Source of the DNA: Monodelphis domestica | Lineage: Eukaryota; Chordata; Mammalia; Didelphimorphia; Didelphidae | Length of the DNA stretch: 64,000 bases | Reading direction: 5' to 3' | NCBI RefSeq assembly: GCF_027887165.1 | Contig: NC_077234.1 | Span: forward strand, 189,759,319 to 189,823,318 | Shown here: positions 56,166 through 64,000 of the stretch, piece by piece | How positions within the stretch are numbered: the stretch's first letter is position 1 | Layout: the number at the start of each line of letters is the position of its first letter | Program-made: the position numbers and the translations under genes | The notes under the pieces: generated by a model | What the model was told of the DNA's origin: nothing | What the model saw: the letters and a program-made list of their open reading frames with translations, nothing else | The model's database searches: none

Positions 56166-57404
56166 ATTGTAGCAATTTTAATAATCTAAAAGATGTTCCA
56201 GCGTATCTCTGTATTTCTCTAGATTTGAAAGTGATATGATTATATATGGAAGCAAGTTCCAAGTAACAGGTTGGGGGGTGACCTACAAATGAAGTTGACA
56301 GACTGGTGTAACCCTATTATATTTTATCTTTTTATTACAGAAGTGGCTTCCTAGAACATAAAATTCTAGTTTATTAATGTGTCAATACTATTTTCTAAGG
56401 TATAAATCAATCATATTGCATAAAGTTTATCTATACAGGCACTTATATTCCAAAGTGACAAAGGCAAGTTTTGCATATCTGTAAAAATGGGAGGCATGAT
56501 CGCTCTAGATAACCTTTTGGGAATATTGACAGAAAATATAATCTTAAATAGTTTGATCTAACTTCTTATGAGGAGCCAGGTTTTTGAAAACTTTCTTGCT
56601 ATTTCTTTTCTTACCCTTCTCTTCTAGTTTTATGAAATGATCCAAATCCTGGTACTAGAAAAGAAAAATTAAAATCTGTGATCGCTTAAAAACTGGGAAA
56701 TACTCTCAAGAATTTTTTGCCAGGGGCATTTCTCCCACTGATGCAGATTGAAATCCATCCACTCTTCTCAGTCTGAACTGTCTCTGTCTATGTCCATCTA
56801 TAAATTCTCTATAGAGTTTCTTCTCAACATGCAAGAGATCTTATGTTAGTTATATTTTGACAAGTGAACCACTTGACCAGGATCTCAAGCCACTAGATCT
56901 CTGTATGAAGTGGAGATAATGCACATTCAAGCCCATCAAATTGAGGCAATTTATCAAAGGCATTCATTAAACTTCTCCATCTCTTTTCTAGCTCTTAATT
57001 CCATGCTTTTACCCTAATAAACATCCACGATCAAATCCAGTTTCTTTGGTCCAGTCTTTAATATGCTCCACAAACATCTCTAACTGCTTTCCTAATCTAA
57101 TCTTTCACTGGTTTCCTTATATAAACCTTTTGTTTGAGCAAAATTTTATGCTTGTTAATCTCCAATTAGTCCTTGGGAAATCTTGCTCAAATACTACAAA
57201 AATTAGGACAATGGTAGGATTAGGACAAGGAATAGATCTCAGTACTTTGTGGAAATGAAACTTTGTGTTCTATAGACACGGTGTAGGTTTTCTCGAACAC
57301 CTGTTTTATAAAACAAGCACACACTGTTCTCTCTGTCCCTTGGGCTATCGTATGTAAACTCGAGAGAGGCTGACAAATCCTCTAGTTCTCATTTCCTGTT
57401 CTAT

Positions 57405-57595
57405 ACGCCTCCCTCACACACGTGGAGGAATAGAATGACCAGAACTTTAAGGCTTAGCTTTCAAATCCCAGATTTGATCCTAGTAATCACAAATAAAATT
57501 TGTCATGGTAATTCCCTTTGCTTGGGAAATTTCAGGAAATGCCTATATGAACTCCATTCCAGATTTTCTATTTCCCTCATCTTATTCCTGACCAT
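57405..57595 (-). pseudogene. Decayed SULT1C exon 2
   Basis: This stretch lines up with gene A exon 2 (37227-37050) from the bases upstream of the ATG ('ttgagat.gagaa' on the plus strand) through the segment encoding KIWDFQAKP; here the minus strand reads QIWDLKAKP. The ATG survives (57595-57593), but the frame has stop codons, including one right after the AKP position, and the donor end is poorly preserved. It lies 3' of gene B and 5' of gene A in the same orientation, so it cannot be an exon of B. The left border is approximate. Confidence 0.75.
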
Positions 57596-57785
57596 TGAGA
57601 TAGAGAAGTGACAACAGAAAGAGTTGTGAAAAGAAAGCCCAAGACTAACACAGAATCATATAGACTCATAGAAAATGAGAAGACATTGGAAAGAGAAATT
57701 CACTACATTTTTGATTTCTTGTTTAATGTTCTGGGTTAGCCTTGTAAGGAAAGATTAGTTTTAGAAAAGAGAACATGATTGCTGA

Positions 57786-58075
57786 TCAATTTCCAAATTT
57801 CCAAACTAAATAATCAATAAATATTACCTTGTCTTGCATAGCGCTGTGCCTACCCAAACCAGATGAGAAATGATTCTTGGGTATGCTGTTAATTATGACA
57901 GATGTCTTACCTGGCATGCCAGCTTGAAGATTCTGAGAAGAGCTGGGGATTGCTTTACTAGAGGATGAAGTCTTTTTCTTAGGTGCATGACTCATATGGA
58001 TATTTGGGTCCAAAGGGAATTTTTCCTTTCCACCTCCAAATAAATGCTTGTCTTTTGGTTGAGATATTGCAGTAT
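57786..58075 (-). other. Unassigned open frame with two donor-like sites
   Basis: The minus-strand frame runs open for about 95 codons, with a low-complexity KKKTSSSSKAIPSSS segment and GKTSVIINSIPKNHF. Possible donors follow it at CCAG|GTAAGA (about 57911) and CAAG|GTAATA (about 57829). It sits just upstream, in the transcription sense, of the decayed SULT exon 2. It may be a fragment of an unrelated retrocopy or the remains of a leader exon. Function unknown. Confidence 0.25.
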
Positions 58076-58099
58076 ATCAGGGTGACGATAAAAAACACT

Positions 58100-59660
58100 G
58101 AAAAAGGCATGACCTATGAAAGAAATAAATCTCAAATCTCTATGGCTTGCCTTCCTTACTGATTTCTTCTTCATTCCTCACCTTTCTCTATTTGTCAAAG
58201 GGAAATAGATATAATGAGATATTCTGTCATAAGTTCTTGGCATCATTTCTTGGCCAATTGAGGATCTTTTTCAGGAATACTTGAGTATTACATGAATATA
58301 ATTGAACCAAATTGGGAAGTCAGTAGTGTTCATTTTTGGTTTCTTAACTCTCCTTTCAGTCTCTTTTTCTGAATCACTTTATAATTCCCCTTACATATTT
58401 TCCATAATGCAATTTATCTACCATTTGTTATATTTCCGTAGTATACTCAGTGGTACACTAAAATGTTGGCTTAAATTTGCTTCGTTGTTAATCCATTCAT
58501 TAAATTTTAATATGTGATTCCTTAAGGTTGAAAATCCTTGGATTCCAACTAATGTTGTAATTTCCAGAACCGTGGGGGAAGATGAGACATGTTATAAGGG
58601 GAATAAGAAGGTAACTTCCCCAATCCTGCTCAAAGTATAGCTATTATATATAACCTTCTACTCAGTCAGGTTGCAAAGTTATTTATTATTCCTGGTTAAA
58701 ATCTACTGTTTTGGAAAATGGAGGGTTTTTTTTTTGTATTTAGGGGTTCTTAGCTTAGGGTCTGTGAACATGTTCTAAAATATATTTTGGTACCCATATT
58801 TCAAAATTATTGGTTGACTTTATAATTCTATGTATTTTATCTTATGCATTTAAAAACATTATTCTGAGAAGAGACCATAGGCAACTCTGAACTGCCTGAG
58901 GATTCCATGATGCAATCAAAGCCAAGTTTGCTGACCCACTATAGGTCAGTGTTGGTGCCTTTTTGTATTGAGTAGTTGGAATGTGGAATCTGAGTAGTCT
59001 GAAAACAAAACATCATGTCTCCAAAATTAGATACCAGAAGCAAAGTAGATTTTCTATTCTCTAAGCCCTACATTGTTAGAATGTCCATGTCATTGTTCTA
59101 CCAGAGAGTAAAAACATAGTGTTCTCAAAAAACAACATCAATGCATGGGTGCTGCTCATCCTTTAGAGGTTCCCAATATCATGATAGTTAACAATCTAAT
59201 GGTGATATCACAAACTGTATCATACCTCCTAGGAAGGGGAGGAAAGGATAGGACTTAAGGAGATGGGACAATGAGCACAGCTAGAGAGGTGGTAGGGTAA
59301 TTGTATTGTGAGCTGAAGAAAGCAGTAGCTGTTGCCAGTCTCTCATGAAGGCACTAACCTCTCTTCTGCTCTGAGGCTGACCACTCTGGTCTAGAATTTC
59401 ATAGAGTAAACTTGAGTTGATTGTGTTGTCAGAGGAGAGACATGGAGAGCTTCATTTTCAATCAGGAGTATAGCTCTGGGGAGTCTGATTATTTGGTTGT
59501 TTTTTCTCTCTGTGTTTTTATTTGTATGTATATATTGTCTATGTTCCTGGTGAAAGTATTATGCACTAGCCTGTGTTATAAACTTCTTGTGGCATTAGGT
59601 GCCAGGGATTTTTTGATACTGATTTCTAATCCCCTGAGTTTCTTCTTCTTTATTATTATA
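58100..59660. other. Intergenic, unassigned
   Basis: No exon or named repeat recognised between the unassigned frame and the LTR. Confidence 0.35.
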
Positions 59661-59665
59661 CTCCT

Positions 59666-60310
59666 GTGAAGACAGGATTAACTCTCCCCTTGTCTATTTT
59701 AATTGTTTATTAAATCAATCAAAAACTTAAGTACCCCTACTTAGTACCTTACCAGTCACTAAGTATGAGAGTTCATAAGTCACTTGCTAGAGTAGGTGAC
59801 AACTCCAGAGGCCACTGCCCCATCCCTGGTCAGTGCTAGGCAAACTGAAAGACTGTGATTGGTTCCGTAAAGTGGGGAAGGGACAGGAAGTGATGTGGAA
59901 AAAGGACTATAAAAAGTTCTGAACTTCCTGTCCAAGGGACTTCTACTTTGAACTTCTCCTTTGGAGTTTATCTTTGGAGACTCTGTGTTGGTGAGCTGAA
60001 CTGAAAGAGGAGACTATTTCCCTGGATCCTGTGTAGGTTGTTGGTGGAATGTCCTGTGTTGGTGGAATTCTTACTGGAGATACCATTGGAACTCTTGGCT
60101 TAAGAGACTACCATGACTCTACATGGAGACTGGGACTCGAGAGCCCTTGCTGGGTGGTAAGCTGAACTTCTTCAGACAGAAATTATAGGGCATCTAGCTA
60201 GGCAATACTTTCTAATTCATTTCTACATTTTTTTCTTTTACTATATCTCTGTTAAACAAAATTGTTAAGAGCAACTATCAGACTTGTGACTTAATTAATT
60301 TTTTAAATCA
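59666..60310 (+). mobile_element. Probable solo LTR with TATA box
   Basis: TGTGAAGACAGG start, a promoter-like 'gactataaaaagttct' at about 59906, a downstream stretch of untranslated-leader character and an A/T-rich end near 'ttttaaatca'. No clear flanking duplication. The family is not one of those above. Confidence 0.45.
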
Positions 60311-60539
60311 GTGACCACAATATTACTTTAGAATTCTCATATTTAGCATAAAATCTAATTTCAAATTCTTATACTTCTCTTCCTCTTAGTTTGAGATGAC
60401 TTACTTCACCTTTCTACTTCTTCCCTTATTTCATCTAACTTATTTTGCTTATTCAATTTCTTCCTTTAATTTTTTCAGTGTATTTATCATCCATTTGATC
60501 ACATATTGAATAATTATATTATTTTTCCTATAGAGAATG

Positions 60540-60990
60540 ACATTTACACTGTAAATGACAGAAAAATGACTAATAGGAAGTAGATATCCAACTTAATTAA
60601 GGCTCTTAAGAGAACTCTTCATTGCCCTTGATGGATTCAAATTAACTGGCTAAAAGGAACCACATCCTGGGGCCCTGAAAGCATTGGCAGAAATGATTGC
60701 TGAGACACTCTCAGGAATTATTTCAAAGTTTATGGAAAACTGGAGTTCTTCGATATTAGAGAAGGGCAAATGTTACCCCAGTTTTGAAAAGCAAAAACCA
60801 AAATATCCAGAAAATAGTCAGCAAATTATAGGTCAGTGAGCTTGGCTTTGATTGCTGGGAAAATTCTAGAATGGATCAATAAGAAAATGATTGACAAATA
60901 TGTATAAAGAAACAATCTTAATTGAAGCCTTCTGAGGATTGGATTGTGGGAGAGGAAGCAGACCCCATTTTTCCCTCTTTGAACTTTATG
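60540..60990 (+). mobile_element. L3/CR1 LINE ORF2 fragment
   Basis: 'agggcaaatgttaccccagt', 'ggtcagtgagcttggctttg' and 'attctagaatggatcaataa' are the reverse-transcriptase linker region of mammalian CR1/L3. Confidence 0.55.
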
Positions 60991-61779
60991 GAACCATTAG
61001 CAAATGGTGTTAAAAGCACATGTTTTGCCTGATGAAGCCCAAACTTAGGTTTGGATTTCTTCTTTTTCATTTTTCATTTGCTGATTTAGGAAATGAATAC
61101 CGCAAGATAATGTAGCAAGACTTAGGCAATCCTCTGAGTTTGAGAGTTTGGAGACCTTGTGTCTTATAGAGTAGGAGTTAACCAGTGGCAGGGGAAGCTT
61201 CTACACTGGAGAGTATGGCCATGGATAAGAAAAATGGCCCCAAACTGGCTATCTTTTTAGAGGTAACATTTTTTTCCATATATCGTGTAATCATAAACAC
61301 TCTTGCTGACTAGTACCTACCAGAAACTACAGAAGTGGAGGTGGAAATAGGACAGGGAAGGGCCTTAGTCCTCTGGCTAGATATTCTGCCTCCAACATTA
61401 CCCTCTGCTCAAAGGAAACACAAGGCTAGAAAACTCACATAGCAAAATTACTTATGGCAATCTAGCATCTTTTATTCAATCATTCATAGTAAAACTGCCT
61501 GAGGGAAGAGAATGACCCTATCTTGTTATTATAAAGATTTATATTGTTGTATCTCATAAACATGTATTTTTGGAGTTACAGAAAAGATCCAGACAAATTT
61601 TCTGTCTCATGTTGCAATCATCCAAATTTCCCTGTATTAATCCTTATCCATTGCCTCCTGCCTCAATAAATTCATCTCCTGGCCTAGGGATGATATCAGT
61701 GGGAAATCCACCTTCTCAATCCACCTGATCCCTCCCCCTGCTGAAACTGGGACACATTCAGGCCTTGAAGGCATCAATA

Positions 61780-61925
61780 TTCTCTGCTCCTCCTTTTCGT
61801 GAATTTAAGTGAAATATAACCTCTTTGATAGCAGAGACTGTCTTATGTTTATATGTTTCCTTAGCACTTAACATAGAACTTTGCACATAGTGGGTATTTA
61901 CTGAATGTTTACTGATTGATTGATA
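61780..61925 (+). mobile_element. L2 3' end
   Basis: 'gatagcagagactgtcttat' then 'cacatagtgggtatttactg', the L2 terminus with its short tail repeat. Confidence 0.55.
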
Positions 61926-62099
61926 AAATCGAGGATTTCTTGCCCCCTCCAGGTAAGGGGTTCCTCATCTCCCTAAGTCAAATATCAACTGGATCACAAG
62001 GAGTGATTGATGTCACCCGTACCCCTGCACATGACCACAGTATCTCACCTGGTATATTACCTAGCAGTCCATGCATAGGTCTGGTTCTGCTCCTTTTGG

Positions 62100-62290
62100 A
62101 ATGTAGCATGATATAGTAGAAAGACTATTGACTTTGGAGTCAGAGTAATGGGGAAAAAAAGTCACTTGAATGACTGTGTGTGACCTTGGGCAAGTCACTT
62201 ATTCCCATTTAAACCTCAATTTCTTTTTGCATAAAATAAGGGGGTTGAACAAGATTGAATGTCCCTTGGAGCTTTAAATCTATGATCCCA
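62100..62290 (+). mobile_element. MIR-type SINE
   Basis: 'gactttggagtcagagtaat', 'tgtgaccttgggcaagtcac' and 'ggagctttaaatctatgatc'. Confidence 0.55.
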
Positions 62291-62942
62291 CCACTCTCAT
62301 TGAGGAACATAAAAATGTATAGTCAATTAAAATAGCAATGCAATAAATATGTTTTTAAAATTCCTATTGGTCAAAATTCTTCCAGAATTAAAACATTAAT
62401 AGATGCCATGAAGACATATAGCTCTCTTAAAGGAGAATTATACTGTATCATCAAAATATTAAAAGAATTTAAAGATAACCCAGTTAAAAAACACAAGCTA
62501 CAGATAAAGGGACAAATAAGGAAATGACAAGATATCTAAGGAAAAAATCAGTGGAACAAATGAAACTAAACAAAGGAAGATAAAAATGGAAAAAAGATGT
62601 TCATGATATAAAATAGGACATAAAAAGCAAATAACACACATGAAAGAAAAATTTCTGATCTTGAAACATGATGAATAAACTCTATTTATGCTCAAGTTCC
62701 AGAAAGCAGTGAAAAAGAAAAAAAAAGGTTAGAATTTGACTTGAGGACATAAAGAAAAATTTCCAGGACACAGAAGATCAGGCAATACATTGCTAGAAGA
62801 AAGAAGATATATGACTTCAGCATAGTAAAATGTTACCTATAATTGACCAAAATATTGACCAGATATACTGAAGCAACAATGAGAATAAAATTCATACTCT
62901 TCAAGACTTAGTGCTTTACTTAGTCTAGTAAGTCAAGTCAAG

Positions 62943-62948
62943 TTTATT
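62943..62948 (-). promoter_or_regulatory. Candidate poly(A) signal for gene B
   Basis: AATAAA on the minus strand about 293 bp past the gene B stop. The intervening 3' UTR would include a degenerate ATT/ATC repeat near 63155-63240. Confidence 0.3.
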
Positions 62949-63109
62949 CATAAACACAGAGACACTAGACACTATTAATTAGTAGTATTTTTAATAAGAG
63001 TATTAAGTGGACATTAAAATCATTGGAGACCAATTTTACCACAAGACTATACTTTTAGAGCATGCTTTCTTAGTTTCTGTTGTTTTGTGACTGTCAAAAA
63101 CATCTGTGA

Positions 63110-63240
63110 GAATAACATGAGATAATATTTGCAATGCACTTTGCAAACTTGAAAGAATTATTATTATTATCACTATAATCACAGTAAAATAATCATAATT
63201 ATAATCATCACCATCATTATTATCATCATCCACACCATTA
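63110..63240. repeat. SINE tail and ATT/ATC simple repeat in gene B 3' UTR
   Basis: 'gagataatatttgcaatgca' is a SINE end; it runs into degenerate trinucleotides up to the gene B stop codon. Confidence 0.6.
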
Positions 63241-63743
<503 letters not shown>

Positions 63744-64000
63744 TCAACACAATGTTAGACTAAGATGGGGCATAAAAATCATGATTTTGAAATGTCAGTG
63801 GTAGAAGCAACATATTAAAAATGAAAGGCAGAGATGGGAAATAGAATGATAATTTTATATGAACTTTACAAAATTATAAGCCCTATGAGTACAGGGATGA
63901 GGTTTTATTTAGTCTTTTATTTCTCTCTTGGAGCATAGCATAATACACTGCATATGGTAGAGACTTAATACCTGTCATTTGTAGAGAAGACTGAGGGTCC

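Overview
The window reads as marsupial nuclear DNA, opossum-like in repeat content. It is AT-rich and CpG-poor. It is packed with a tRNA-type SINE that starts 'ggggcagctgggtggctcag' and ends near 'gacagaaggtaagggtt' plus an A-rich tail, with a second SINE family whose 3' part contains 'aaaatgagctggagaagg', with marsupial L1 3' ends, and with much older L2, L3/CR1 and MIR copies. Family names come from memory of consensus sequences; no repeat search was run.

The host genes are cytosolic sulfotransferases of the SULT1C group, all on the minus strand. One gene (called A here; coding parts between 37227 and 6719) is complete from start codon to stop. It has seven coding exons of 178, 123, 98, 127, 95, 175 and 113 bp, all with GT/AG borders and matching phases, giving 302 residues with the PAPS-binding, catalytic and dimer motifs in place. 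It looks most like SULT1C4. At the right edge, the last two coding exons of a second gene (B, SULT1C2-like) enter the window at 63734-63241; the rest lies beyond 64000.

Between A and B there is an apparent dead third copy in the same orientation: a decayed exon 2 (about 57595-57405), a decayed exon 4 (52681-52583) and possibly the last bases of exon 5 (about 50027-50009). L1 copies fill much of the space between. The window therefore shows a tandem SULT1C array with one complete member, one member cut by the window edge, and one fossil member.

Layout: 1-6.7 kb is old L3, L2, MIR and L1 sequence; 6.7-37.2 kb is gene A with repeat-filled introns, including a decayed retroviral pol stretch at about 27.2-28.3 kb; 33.9-36.9 kb (inside intron 2) is a long antisense L2; 37.3-49.4 kb is repeat-rich intergenic DNA with an odd plus-strand orphan exon-like block at 47436-47618; 49.4-55.8 kb is a pile of antisense L1 copies over the dead SULT copy; 57.4-63.2 kb has the decayed exon 2, an unassigned open frame, an LTR and CR1/L2 pieces; 63.2-63.7 kb is the end of gene B.

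Other points worth attention are a perfect 29-bp-arm palindrome at 7615-7674, a roughly 220-bp sequence at 40253-40480 whose second copy sits inside a SINE at 41099-41309, and a 214-bp internal L1 piece flanked by 13-bp direct repeats but lacking the normal L1 3' end.
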